From an uncultured Flavobacteriales bacterium (GTDB lineage: Bacteria > Bacteroidota > Bacteroidia > Flavobacteriales_D > Crocinitomicaceae), in contig CAJAII010000007.1 in the NCBI GenBank assembly GCA_903939755.1, positions 32,672 through 96,671 of the forward strand: a stretch of DNA of 64,000 bases, read 5' to 3'. The notes under the pieces were generated by a model. The model made no database searches, had not been told where the DNA came from, and worked only from the letters and a program-made list of their open reading frames with translations. Below, piece after piece: positions 8,649 to 17,164 of this stretch; position 1 is the first letter of the stretch; the number at the start of each line of letters is the position of its first letter. Both the position numbers and the translations under genes were made by a program.

Positions 8649-9215
8649 TTATTTCCCTCTTCCTCCGCCAGTCTTAACAGTAGCCACTTTTTTAACTGCT
8701 GCAGGTTTAGCTGATTTATTTGGAGCAGCACTTGTTTTTACTGCTGCTTTCTTTGGCGCTGCTTTTTTCGGAGTATCTGCTTTTTTAGCTTTTGAATCTT
8801 TTTCAACTATTTCTTCTGTTGCAACTTCTGCTTCAACAACCAATAATCCTTCTGCTAATAGCATGTTGTACCATTGAAATAATTTCTTGATATCAGAAAA
8901 ATAAACCCGCTCTTTGTCATAATTTGGTAATGCTTCTTCAAATTTTGAACGTAATGTTTTCTCATCACTTTTATTGGAAGGCCCTTCTGCTCCAGCTTGA
9001 ATTTCGAATAATTTAGTTAGTACATCCACTAATTTAGCATCTTCATCGTAGGTAAACATGCTAATATCTTCTAAGGAAGAAATTTTTTCAGAGGAATGTG
9101 CAGGAAATCGTTTCTTGTCCATTAAGGATTCTACAATTACACTATTTTTCCCTTGTGTTATAACCTTATACAAGCCTGGTCTTCCTGAAATGGAAATAAT
9201 TCCTTTTAAATTCAT
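8649..9215 (-). CDS. DUF5606 protein with Lys/Ala-rich histone-like tail
   Basis: 188 residues. The N-terminal domain (about 1-120) begins MNLKGIISISGRPGLYKV, characteristic of the Bacteroidota DUF5606 family of unknown function. The C-terminal 45 residues are a Lys/Ala/Pro-rich, H1-like tail (KKAAPKKAAVK and similar), ending GGGRGK, which could bind nucleic acid. It is transcribed away from the helicase gene, with a 136-bp divergent gap that contains a TAnnTTTG element for each direction. No partner can be named; the basic tail and the position beside an RNA helicase make a nucleic-acid role possible but unproven. Confidence 0.8.
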   Translation of the reverse strand: MNLKGIISISGRPGLYKVITQGKNSVIVESLMDKKRFPAHSSEKISSLEDISMFTYDEDAKLVDVLTKLFEIQAGAEGPSNKSDEKTLRSKFEEALPNYDKERVYFSDIKKLFQWYNMLLAEGLLVVEAEVATEEIVEKDSKAKKADTPKKAAPKKAAVKTSAAPNKSAKPAAVKKVATVKTGGGRGK

Positions 9216-9229
9216 TGAATAATTTTTCT

Positions 9230-9237
9230 CAAAAATA
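9230..9237 (-). promoter_or_regulatory. -7 element (TATTTTTG) for the DUF5606 gene
   Basis: Perfect TAnnTTTG on the minus strand, 14 bp before the start codon. No convincing -33 TTG-type element at standard spacing. Confidence 0.4.
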
Positions 9238-9322
9238 TAAAATCTTTATCATTTTTAGCAATTTAAATTTTATTTGTTTTAAAGGTATTCTTTATTTAAT
9301 TAGTGCTTCCTAAATTTATCTG

Positions 9323-9330
9323 TACCTTTG
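9323..9330 (+). promoter_or_regulatory. -7 element (TACCTTTG) for helicase-typA
   Basis: Perfect TAnnTTTG, 21 bp upstream of the helicase ATG in a short AT-rich divergent gap. Likely drives the helicase and, 10 bp past its stop, typA. Confidence 0.55.
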
Positions 9331-9351
9331 CACCCAATTTAAAATAAAAAA

Positions 9352-11394
9352 ATGACATTTGAAGAGCTGGGTTTGAGGGGTGAGGTACTGAAGTCGTTAG
9401 AAGATTTGGGTTTTTCAGTACCAACTCCAATCCAAGAACAAGCAATCCCACATTTGATGAAGGATGATTGCGATTTTGTTGGGCTTGCCCAAACAGGAAC
9501 CGGGAAAACTGCAGCGTTTGGTCTGCCGTTAATTAGTAATATCGATACAAGCTTAAAATTACCGCAAGGCTTGATCATTTGCCCCACACGCGAGCTTTGC
9601 TTGCAAATATCCAAAGATTTAGGAAATTATTCTAAGTACCTTGATTGCAATATCGTTGCCGTATACGGTGGTGCAGATATTCGTAAGCAAATAACGGATA
9701 TTAAAAGAGGCGCTCCTATTATTGTGGCAACGCCGGGAAGATTGATGGATTTAATCAAACGTAAAGTGATTCAGCTTTCTCAAGTAAGGTATGTTGTTTT
9801 GGATGAAGCCGATGAAATGTTAAACATGGGATTCAAAGAAGATATTGATAGCATTCTAGAAACAACACCGAAGGAAAAAAATGTTTGGCTATTTTCAGCT
9901 ACTATGCCTAAGGAGGTTGCTTCAATTGCTAAAAATTATATGAGTGATCCGCTAGAAGTATCTATCGGTCACAAAAATCAAAGTAATGAGAATATTGATC
10001 ATATCTATTATATGGTCAAAGAAAAAGATCGATACGAGGCGGTAAAACGTCTTATTGATTTTAATCCAACTATTTATGGTTTAATATTTTGTAGAACCAG
10101 GTCGGAAACGGCTACGGTTGCTCAAAAATTAAGCAGGGATGGATACAATGCTGAACCACTTCACGGTGATTTGTCGCAAGCAATGCGCGATTTGGTTATG
10201 CAACGATTCAGAAGTAAAGAATTACAGCTCTTAGTAGCAACGGATGTTGCCGCAAGGGGATTAGATATCGATAATATCACCCATGTTATTAATTATAACT
10301 TGCCGGATGATATTGAAAATTATACGCACAGAAGCGGTCGTACTGCTCGTGCTGGAAAAAAAGGCGAATCTTTAGTGTTGGTTAGTGCAAAGGAAGGATT
10401 TAAGATTAAAGCTATTGAACGACAGATGCGTACTACTTTTACAAAAGGTGAAATTCCTAATGCGAAAGAGATTTGTCGTATTCAATTGATGCGCTTGATC
10501 GAAAAGGTAATCGCTACTGAAATTAGAGAAAAAGACATCACGCCATTTTTACCTACCATTTTTGCTGAATTTGAAAATTTTTCTAAAGAAGAGGTGGTTA
10601 AAATGTTCGTTTCGGCTGAGTTTAATCGATTTATCGAATATTACGAGCGTGCTGGTGATTTGAATGCATCAAACGCTGGCTCGGATCGGGAAGATCGAGG
10701 TCCAAAAGGAGAGCGTTCAAGAGGTAGTGATGTTGGTAAAACAAGGTTCTTTGTTAACATCGGACGAAGAGATGGTTTTAATCCTGGCGCACTTTTACGT
10801 GTAATTTGTGATGCAACAGGTTTGAATTCAACTGCTGTTGGAAAAATAGATATTATGACTTCGTTCTCTTTCTTTGAAGCGGATGAGGAACATGCAGATA
10901 ATATTATTAAGCAAGTAAATGGAACTGATTTTGACGGAAATACGGTAAGTATCGAAGTAACTACTTCTAAAGAAAGTGGTGGCGGATTTAGAGATAAGCC
11001 TCGCTCAGGATTTGGTGGTGGAGATCGTTCAAGAAGCGGTGGTGGTGGAGGCGGTGGCCGAAGCAGCTCATACGGTGGAGGCGGAGGCGGTGGCCGAAGT
11101 AGTTCATACGGTGGTGGCGGAGGCGGAGGTCGAAGTAGTTCATACGGTGGTGGCGGAGGCGGAGGCCGAAGCAGTTCATACGGTGGCGGTGGCGGTAGAA
11201 GTAGTTCGTACGGTGGAGATCGATCAAATTCAAATGACGGAGGTGACCGACCGAGATCAAGTGCAGGTAATGATCGCCCAAGAACTGGTGGAGGTACAGA
11301 TCGTCCACGAACAGGTGGAGGTGGAGATCGTCCACGAACAGGAGGTGGTGATGATAGACGCGATGGTGGTTTTACTAGAAAAAGAAAGTTTTAG
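9352..11394 (+). CDS. DEAD-box RNA helicase with DbpA-like domain and RGG-type tail
   Basis: 680 residues. The helicase core (about 1-370) carries the Walker A motif QTGTGKT (about 46-52), DEAD (151-154), SAT (about 182) and HRSGRTAR (about 326). A DbpA-type RNA-binding domain follows (about 463-545, starting TRFFVNIGRRDGFNP). The last 120 residues are low-complexity: Gly-rich blocks ending RSSSY in a 12-residue period, then DRPRTGG repeats. It unwinds RNA, probably in ribosome assembly or cold adaptation, by analogy with DbpA/CsdA. The disordered Arg/Gly tail may aid RNA binding or condensation. It is followed by typA after only 10 bp, so the two are probably one transcript. Confidence 0.93.
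   Translation: MTFEELGLRGEVLKSLEDLGFSVPTPIQEQAIPHLMKDDCDFVGLAQTGTGKTAAFGLPLISNIDTSLKLPQGLIICPTRELCLQISKDLGNYSKYLDCNIVAVYGGADIRKQITDIKRGAPIIVATPGRLMDLIKRKVIQLSQVRYVVLDEADEMLNMGFKEDIDSILETTPKEKNVWLFSATMPKEVASIAKNYMSDPLEVSIGHKNQSNENIDHIYYMVKEKDRYEAVKRLIDFNPTIYGLIFCRTRSETATVAQKLSRDGYNAEPLHGDLSQAMRDLVMQRFRSKELQLLVATDVAARGLDIDNITHVINYNLPDDIENYTHRSGRTARAGKKGESLVLVSAKEGFKIKAIERQMRTTFTKGEIPNAKEICRIQLMRLIEKVIATEIREKDITPFLPTIFAEFENFSKEEVVKMFVSAEFNRFIEYYERAGDLNASNAGSDREDRGPKGERSRGSDVGKTRFFVNIGRRDGFNPGALLRVICDATGLNSTAVGKIDIMTSFSFFEADEEHADNIIKQVNGTDFDGNTVSIEVTTSKESGGGFRDKPRSGFGGGDRSRSGGGGGGGRSSSYGGGGGGGRSSSYGGGGGGGRSSSYGGGGGGGRSSSYGGGGGRSSSYGGDRSNSNDGGDRPRSSAGNDRPRTGGGTDRPRTGGGGDRPRTGGGDDRRDGGFTRKRKF
11038..11214 (+). 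repeat. In-frame 36-bp tandem repeats encoding Gly-rich RSSSY units
   Basis: Four full units of 36 bp (12 residues) and a shortened fifth lie inside the helicase gene. Units differ at only a few positions. A second set of DRPRTGG units follows at about 11238-11350. Copy number is likely to vary by slippage without shifting the frame. Confidence 0.85.
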
Positions 11395-11404
11395 AATTTA
11401 GCAA

Positions 11405-13204
11405 ATGGAAATTAGAAATATTGCAATAATTGCGCACGTTGACCACGGTAAGACTACGTTGGTAGACAAAATGATTGAAGCGGGTAATTTTTTAAATGAG
11501 AGAGATCGCCCAACGGGTGAATTGATCATGGATAATAATGATTTAGAGCGGGAAAGAGGGATTACTATCGTATCTAAAAATGTTTCAGTATCCTATAAAG
11601 GAACTAAAATTAATATTATTGACACACCAGGTCACGCTGATTTTGGTGGTGAGGTCGAGCGCGTTTTAAATATGGCGGATGGTGTTTGTCTTTTAGTTGA
11701 TGCCTTCGAAGGTCCAATGCCTCAAACGAGATTTGTGTTAGGAAAGGCTCTTTCAATGGGGTTGAATCCTTTAGTGGTTATCAATAAAGTCGACAAAGAT
11801 AATTGTACGCCAGAAGAGGTGAACGAGAAAGTTTTTGATCTTATGTTCGAGTTGGATGCAACGGAAGAACAATTAGATTTTCCTACCATTTATGGTTCTG
11901 CTAAAAATGGTTGGATGTCTACGGATTGGAAAAAACCGACGGACTCAATTGCTCCTTTGCTGGACGAGATTTTAAATTATTTTAAGCCGCCTGTTATTGA
12001 AGAAGGAAACACGCAAATGTTATTAACGTCGTTGGATTATTCCGCTTACGTTGGTAGAATTGCTATCGGAAGATTAAGTCGTGGGGTCATAAAAGAAAAT
12101 CAAAATGTCATTTTGACAAAACGTGATGGTGCGCAAGAAAAACATCGTATTAAAGAGGTGTTCGTATTTGATGGTTTGGAAAAAAGAAAAGTTGAATCAG
12201 TTACACCGGGTGATATTTGCGCTATAACTGGCTTAGATGGATTTGAAATTGGAGATGCTGTTTGTGATGCGGAAAATCCGGAAGCATTAGCCACTATCCA
12301 ATTGGATGAACCGACGATGTCGATGTTATTTACGATTAACGACTCCCCATTTTTTGGTAAAGAAGGCAAATTTGTAACTTCAAGACATATTCAAGAGCGT
12401 TTACATAAAGAATTAGAGAAAAATTTAGCACTGCGTGTTTTAGATACAGATAAAGCTGATCGTTGGATGGTTTATGGTCGTGGGGTATTGCATTTATCGG
12501 TTTTAATCGAAACTATGCGTCGTGAGGGGTATGAATTGCAAGTGGGCCAACCTCAAGTAGTTTTTAAAGAAATTGATGGAAAAAAATGTGAGCCAATTGA
12601 AGAATTGACGATCGATTTACCAGAAGAGTTTGGTGGAACTGCTGTTGAAGCGGTAACTAAACGAAAAGGTGAAATGACGAATATGGCACCAAAAGGTACG
12701 CGTATGATCATTCAATTCTTGATTCCTTCAAGAGGTATTATTGGCCTTAGAAGTTACCTATTAACGCAAACTGGAGGGGAAGCAATTATGACGCATCGAT
12801 TCTTAGATTACCAACCTTTCAAAGGGGAAATTCCTGGTCGCCAAAACGGATCAATGATTTCTTTGGAGCAAGGCATGTCGATTCCTTTTTCTTTAAATAA
12901 TCTTCAAGAAAGAGGTAAGTTTTTTGTTATGCCTAATGAAAACATCTACGAAGGTCAAGTGATTGGAGAAAATTCTAGAGCAGGAGATTTGTGTGTTAAT
13001 GTGACCAAGACAAAGAAAATGTCTAACATGCGTTCTTCAGGAGCAGATGAGAAAGTGCGTTTAGCGCCACCGAAATTATTTAGCTTGGAGGAATGCTTGG
13101 AATATATTCAAAGTGATGAATTGGTTGAGGTTACGCCGAAGTGTCTTCGAATTAGAAAAATATTCTTAAAAGAAACCGATCGTAAACGTTCAGGAAAAGT
13201 TTAA
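11405..13204 (+). CDS. typA: Translational GTPase TypA/BipA
   Basis: 599 residues, full length for TypA. G-domain motifs are AHVDHGKTTL (10-19), ERGITI (about 49-54) and DTPGHADFGG (about 72-81), followed by NKVDKD. EF-G-like domains II and III and the TypA-specific C-terminal domain follow. TypA binds the 70S ribosome in its GTP form and supports 50S assembly and growth at low temperature. Being paired with a DEAD-box helicase fits a shared role in ribosome biogenesis. The stop codon interlocks with that of the convergent permease gene in the tetranucleotide TTAA (13201-13204). Confidence 0.97.
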   Translation: MEIRNIAIIAHVDHGKTTLVDKMIEAGNFLNERDRPTGELIMDNNDLERERGITIVSKNVSVSYKGTKINIIDTPGHADFGGEVERVLNMADGVCLLVDAFEGPMPQTRFVLGKALSMGLNPLVVINKVDKDNCTPEEVNEKVFDLMFELDATEEQLDFPTIYGSAKNGWMSTDWKKPTDSIAPLLDEILNYFKPPVIEEGNTQMLLTSLDYSAYVGRIAIGRLSRGVIKENQNVILTKRDGAQEKHRIKEVFVFDGLEKRKVESVTPGDICAITGLDGFEIGDAVCDAENPEALATIQLDEPTMSMLFTINDSPFFGKEGKFVTSRHIQERLHKELEKNLALRVLDTDKADRWMVYGRGVLHLSVLIETMRREGYELQVGQPQVVFKEIDGKKCEPIEELTIDLPEEFGGTAVEAVTKRKGEMTNMAPKGTRMIIQFLIPSRGIIGLRSYLLTQTGGEAIMTHRFLDYQPFKGEIPGRQNGSMISLEQGMSIPFSLNNLQERGKFFVMPNENIYEGQVIGENSRAGDLCVNVTKTKKMSNMRSSGADEKVRLAPPKLFSLEECLEYIQSDELVEVTPKCLRIRKIFLKETDRKRSGKV

Positions 13205-14880
13205 TCAAATTTTATTGATTTTATCGGACTTATTCGGCTAATAATTACGCTTGGAATTAACAGCGCGCCTGCACATACCATAAATGATAAGACGTTGAGC
13301 ATTAACCAATGCGTGAAAGTTAATTCAATGGGAACTTGACTCAAATAATAGACGGACGGATCTAGTTTAATTATTCCAAAGGTCGATTGTAAGTAACAGA
13401 GCGCTAATCCGATAACATTTCCAATCAACATGCCTTTTAGAATTAAATGACTGGCTTGAAAAATGAATATTTTTCGTATGCTCCAGTTTGTAGCGCCCAT
13501 TGCTTTCAATATACCAATAAAGTTTGTCCTCACGATAATCATCACTAAGAGTGCCGATCCCATGTTGATTATTCCTATGATAATCATTAATGTAATTATA
13601 ATGCCTACGTTGATATCCAAAAAACTTAACCAATTAAATAAATCTTGTTCTTCTTGAAGTATAGATTTAATTTCAACTAATTCACCATTTTTGGTGGGCT
13701 TCATTTCGAGTTGGTTTGAAATTATCTTTTCTATTTTAGCATGATCATCCCAGTTGTTAAGCTGGATTTCGTATCCTGCAATGTATTCTTGCCAGGTTCC
13801 TTTTCCATCTTTGATTGTAACGTTTATCGCACCATTATTTAATAAGATGTCATATTCAGTTCCTGAATCATTTGAAGCGATTTTCGTCAATTCATTTTCG
13901 TCATTTAATTGTATTAATGAATTTCGGTCTTTTTTACGTAATGTGATTGACGATGTGTCAACGGGAATCAATTTGCCCTTTGGTTTATCAAATTGATAGG
14001 TAACGACACGCAAAGTGGTATCGGTAAAATTAGGTAGGATGGCTTTTCCTTTATATTTATCTGGTCCTTGTCCCCAATCGAAACTTAAGTTTTCCGCGTT
14101 TCCAGCGACATCAATTCTAATGATTAGGCGATTTTGATAAAGTGTATCATCTATTGAAAGGGAAGTATTTACTCCCCAATCATTGAGTTTTTGAATGTGG
14201 CGGATATCACAAAAAATCATTTTTTTGTCATAATCTTCAAATCCGGTATCAAAAATCCCAACGATTTTAAATTTGCGCATTATAGGTTTTTCTTTCACAA
14301 AAAATAGGGAGACTTCTTGATTTAAATGAAGGTTTAGTAAGCTAGCTATTTTTTTTGATACTAATATTTCATCGATTGGTTTGGCCGTTTTAAGATTTGG
14401 AATTCTTCCTTCACGTAAGTTTTTTGAAATAAACTCCCAATTATAAGTAGCTTCAACACCTTTCATGACAATTCCTAACACTTCTTGTTTTTCAATTATT
14501 GTATCTTTTTTAGAAATTAATCTTAGGGTGTCAATGTATTTAGAAGATTGTATAAGCCCAGGTTTGTAGGCAACGGCATTGATGTTTTGAATCCCTTTAA
14601 CTCCAAGTAAATACGAAGCTATTTGATCGGATGACTTTATTGGTTCACATTCAATTATACTGCTTGAGCCTGCTTTAGTTAATATAATTGGTGCGGAATA
14701 ACCTGTAACTTTTTGACGTATTTCGTTTTGAAATCCTGTTACAATAGCTAAGGTTATTAAGTTAACAACAATGGATAGTGAAATACTTATTACTGCAATA
14801 CGTAAAATTGGTTTAGAAACTTTTATACCTTGTGCATTAAAAAGTAGTAGACGCTTTGATATGAAAAATTCAAAAGACAA
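13201..14880 (-). CDS. FtsX-like ABC transporter permease (LolC/E-MacB type)
   Basis: 559 residues. One transmembrane helix near the N-terminus (about 28-50) is followed by a long periplasmic domain (about 55-420) and three C-terminal helices (about 425-455, 475-500, 525-550), the topology of LolC/E and MacB permeases. Such proteins couple a cytoplasmic ATPase to extraction of lipoproteins or other cargo from the inner membrane. The periplasmic domain is longer than usual for LolC, as is common in Bacteroidota. No ATPase gene is adjacent, so the partner is encoded elsewhere. Its start overlaps the divergently read namZ-like gene by 20 bp. Confidence 0.85.
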   Translation of the reverse strand: MSFEFFISKRLLLFNAQGIKVSKPILRIAVISISLSIVVNLITLAIVTGFQNEIRQKVTGYSAPIILTKAGSSSIIECEPIKSSDQIASYLLGVKGIQNINAVAYKPGLIQSSKYIDTLRLISKKDTIIEKQEVLGIVMKGVEATYNWEFISKNLREGRIPNLKTAKPIDEILVSKKIASLLNLHLNQEVSLFFVKEKPIMRKFKIVGIFDTGFEDYDKKMIFCDIRHIQKLNDWGVNTSLSIDDTLYQNRLIIRIDVAGNAENLSFDWGQGPDKYKGKAILPNFTDTTLRVVTYQFDKPKGKLIPVDTSSITLRKKDRNSLIQLNDENELTKIASNDSGTEYDILLNNGAINVTIKDGKGTWQEYIAGYEIQLNNWDDHAKIEKIISNQLEMKPTKNGELVEIKSILQEEQDLFNWLSFLDINVGIIITLMIIIGIINMGSALLVMIIVRTNFIGILKAMGATNWSIRKIFIFQASHLILKGMLIGNVIGLALCYLQSTFGIIKLDPSVYYLSQVPIELTFTHWLMLNVLSFMVCAGALLIPSVIISRISPIKSIKFD

Positions 14881-16159
14881 TAGGAAATATTTTAGGATTC
14901 AAAAATACGCAAAGCAATTATGCCTTGAAACTATTTTATTGATTTTACTTTGTTCTTGTAATTTAGAAGCTGGTGTAGCCTATTCAAATAACGGGTCAAT
15001 TGTTATTGAGGAAGATTCCATTCCATTGGTTAATAGTAATGATCCTTCACCAATTTTTACAAAACCTCCTCAATTAGGTATTGATCGTTTGCATCTTTTT
15101 GTTGATTCCCTTAAAAATAAAAGAATTGCCGTTGTTGGTAATCAAACTTCTGTTGTCAATGGTATTCATTTAGTGGACACGATGCTATCCTTGCATTTAA
15201 ATGTGGTAAAAGTATTTTCCCCAGAACATGGTTTTCGTGGGGATTTAGATGCAGGAGAGAAGGTTAATAGCTCGATCGATAAAAAAACCGGTATCCCCTT
15301 AGTTTCTCTATATGGAAGTAATAAAAAACCTTCAGCCGATGATTTAAAAGATATTGATCTTGTTATATTTGATATTCAAGATGTTGGTGTTCGTTTTTAT
15401 ACTTTTCTATCTACTTTGCATTATGTAATGGAGGCTTGTGCTGAAAATAATAAGCAATTAGTAGTGCTTGATCGACCAAATCCCAATGCACATTATATTG
15501 ATGGCCCTATACTAGAACCTGCTTTCACCTCATTTGTGGGTATGCATCCTGTTCCTATCGTTTATGGAATGACAATCGGAGAATATGCTTTGATGATAAA
15601 TGGAGAAGGTTGGCTAGCTAATAAGCGTAAATGTAATATGTGGATTATTCCTTGTAAGAATTTTACGCATAAAACGAAGTATGTGTTGCCTGTTGCACCG
15701 TCACCTAATTTAAAATCAGAACTTGCCATTTCATTATACCCTAGTTTGTGTCTATTTGAAGCGACAACGGTAAGTGTTGGAAGGGGAACGGATCAACCTT
15801 TCGAAATATATGGGCATCCTAAATTTCCTGTTTCTGATTTTTCATTTACACCAACATCACAAGTGGGGGCAAAAAACCCTCCTCAAATTAATAATAAGTG
15901 CAATGGCTATCGGTTAGATTCCTATTTAACGAAACGTAGTTATGAAATTAATTTAAACTACCTAACGAATGCTAGGGATTTATTGGGGGATTCGAGTGTC
16001 TTTATTGATCAAAATTCATTTTTTAACCGCTTGGCTGGCACTGCTACCTTGAAGGAACAATTAGATAAAGGATGGTCAGCTAAGGAAATTCGAGAGACTT
16101 GGGAGCCTGGTTTAGAACGTTTTAAAGTAATTAGGAAAAAATATTTACTCTATAATTAA
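14861..16159 (+). CDS. namZ: DUF1343 lipoprotein, NamZ-like exo-N-acetylmuramidase
   Basis: 432 residues from the ATG at 14861. The longer frame opening at 14771 lacks a signal sequence at its start, whereas from 14861 a basic N-terminus and hydrophobic stretch end in the lipobox-like LILLCSC, so the protein is probably a lipoprotein. The DUF1343 domain follows with [16 protein letters not shown] and [17 protein letters not shown]. Members of this family (NamZ) release N-acetylmuramic acid from the non-reducing ends of peptidoglycan fragments during wall recycling. The stop interlocks with that of purE in TTAA at 16156-16159. Confidence 0.88.
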   Translation: MKNSKDNRKYFRIQKYAKQLCLETILLILLCSCNLEAGVAYSNNGSIVIEEDSIPLVNSNDPSPIFTKPPQLGIDRLHLFVDSLKNKRIAVVGNQTSVVNGIHLVDTMLSLHLNVVKVFSPEHGFRGDLDAGEKVNSSIDKKTGIPLVSLYGSNKKPSADDLKDIDLVIFDIQDVGVRFYTFLSTLHYVMEACAENNKQLVVLDRPNPNAHYIDGPILEPAFTSFVGMHPVPIVYGMTIGEYALMINGEGWLANKRKCNMWIIPCKNFTHKTKYVLPVAPSPNLKSELAISLYPSLCLFEATTVSVGRGTDQPFEIYGHPKFPVSDFSFTPTSQVGAKNPPQINNKCNGYRLDSYLTKRSYEINLNYLTNARDLLGDSSVFIDQNSFFNRLAGTATLKEQLDKGWSAKEIRETWEPGLERFKVIRKKYLLYN

Positions 16160-16638
16160 TGGAGTTCTGATTGACTTTTTTCAACATCCTCCCTCATTTT
16201 GTTTGCATATTTTTCTAAGGAAAGTTGAATATTGCTGTCAGAAACACTTAAAATTCTAGCAGCTAGAATTCCAGCATTTTTACTAGCATTTAATGCTACG
16301 GTGGCAACAGGAATGCCATTAGGCATTTGAAGGATACTTAAGATGCTATCCCAGCCATCAATTGAATTGCTCGATTTTATGGGGACACCAATAACTGGTA
16401 AAGTCGTTAATGAGGCAACCATACCTGGTAAATGTGCTGCACCTCCAGCTCCAGCAATGATAACTTTATATCCTTTTGAAACAGCATTTTTCGCGAAGTC
16501 AACCATCTTTTCTGGGGTCCTGTGTGCAGAAACGACTTCTACATCAGCACCAATTCCCAACTCTTCTAATATTTCTTTTGCTGCTTTCATCGTTGGATAG
16601 TCCGAGGAACTACCCATTATTATCGCTATTTGAATCAT
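16156..16638 (-). CDS. purE: N5-carboxyaminoimidazole ribonucleotide mutase PurE
   Basis: 160 residues, full length for class I PurE. It moves the carboxylate of N5-CAIR to carbon 4 in purine synthesis. Signature segments are GSSSDYPTM (9-17), [11 protein letters not shown] (about 35-45) with the catalytic His, and the glycine-rich [11 protein letters not shown] (about 63-73). The partner PurK is not in the window. The start overlaps the end of the upstream tatA-like gene by 29 bp, suggesting translational coupling. Confidence 0.96.
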   Translation of the reverse strand: MIQIAIIMGSSSDYPTMKAAKEILEELGIGADVEVVSAHRTPEKMVDFAKNAVSKGYKVIIAGAGGAAHLPGMVASLTTLPVIGVPIKSSNSIDGWDSILSILQMPNGIPVATVALNASKNAGILAARILSVSDSNIQLSLEKYANKMREDVEKSQSELH

Positions 16639-17053
16639 TATTATTACTATTAACTTCGTTACTATTTGTAATGGTATTTTCTTTATTCTCTAGTAATTCT
16701 GATTTTTCTTTTATTTCCTCAACTGCTTGAATTGGTTCTTTATTTCCGGTATTGCTTTCATAATGAATGGTGTTTTCAATTTCTGAATAAATTTGATCCA
16801 TGGGTGCCAGCAGTTCTTCTTGTTTTTCCGTTAAGATATTTTTAATATTAATATCTGTTGTAATGTCGGAAACTGAATTCTTTATTTCATGCTGAATTTC
16901 TGCTGTTGCATTTCTAATTTGATATAACCCTTTACCGAGAGTTTTAGCAATGCTGGGTATGCTTTTAGAACCAAAAAATATCAAAATAAAAAGTAAAATA
17001 ACTATTATCTCAGAACCTGAAATGTCATTTAAAAATAAGGGGATGTGTATCAT
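16610..17053 (-). CDS. tatA: Sec-independent translocase TatA/E-like subunit
   Basis: 147 residues. A short N-terminal transmembrane helix (about 12-28) is followed by [17 protein letters not shown], the FG hinge and amphipathic helix of TatA/B proteins. The tail is long, acidic and rich in Asn/Ser/Asp. It forms the pore-building part of the twin-arginine system that exports folded proteins. It could be called TatA or TatB; the position without tatC nearby is usual for Bacteroidota. A TACCTTTG element lies 16 bp before the start. Confidence 0.88.
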   Translation of the reverse strand: MIHIPLFLNDISGSEIIVILLFILIFFGSKSIPSIAKTLGKGLYQIRNATAEIQHEIKNSVSDITTDINIKNILTEKQEELLAPMDQIYSEIENTIHYESNTGNKEPIQAVEEIKEKSELLENKENTITNSNEVNSNNNDSNSDNNG

Positions 17054-17069
17054 TTTTAATTACTTAAAA

Positions 17070-17077
17070 CAAAGGTA
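17070..17077 (-). promoter_or_regulatory. -7 element (TACCTTTG) for tatA-purE
   Basis: Perfect TAnnTTTG on the minus strand, 16 bp before the tatA start, in an AT-rich gap. Confidence 0.5.
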
Positions 17078-17164
17078 CAATTTTATATGGTTTTTATTTT
17101 TTATATACCTAAGGAAATAACAATAATCCTTTTTTTTTTAACAGCTAAAATGTCTGCAACTACA

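Noticed and set aside
10976..11401. Overlapping plus-strand and minus-strand frames in the helicase tail
   Set aside because: They arise from the low-complexity Gly-rich repeat and lack start context or homology.
14771..14860. Longer N-terminus for the namZ-like gene
   Set aside because: The extension overlaps the divergent permease gene and hides the signal peptide; the ATG at 14861 restores it.
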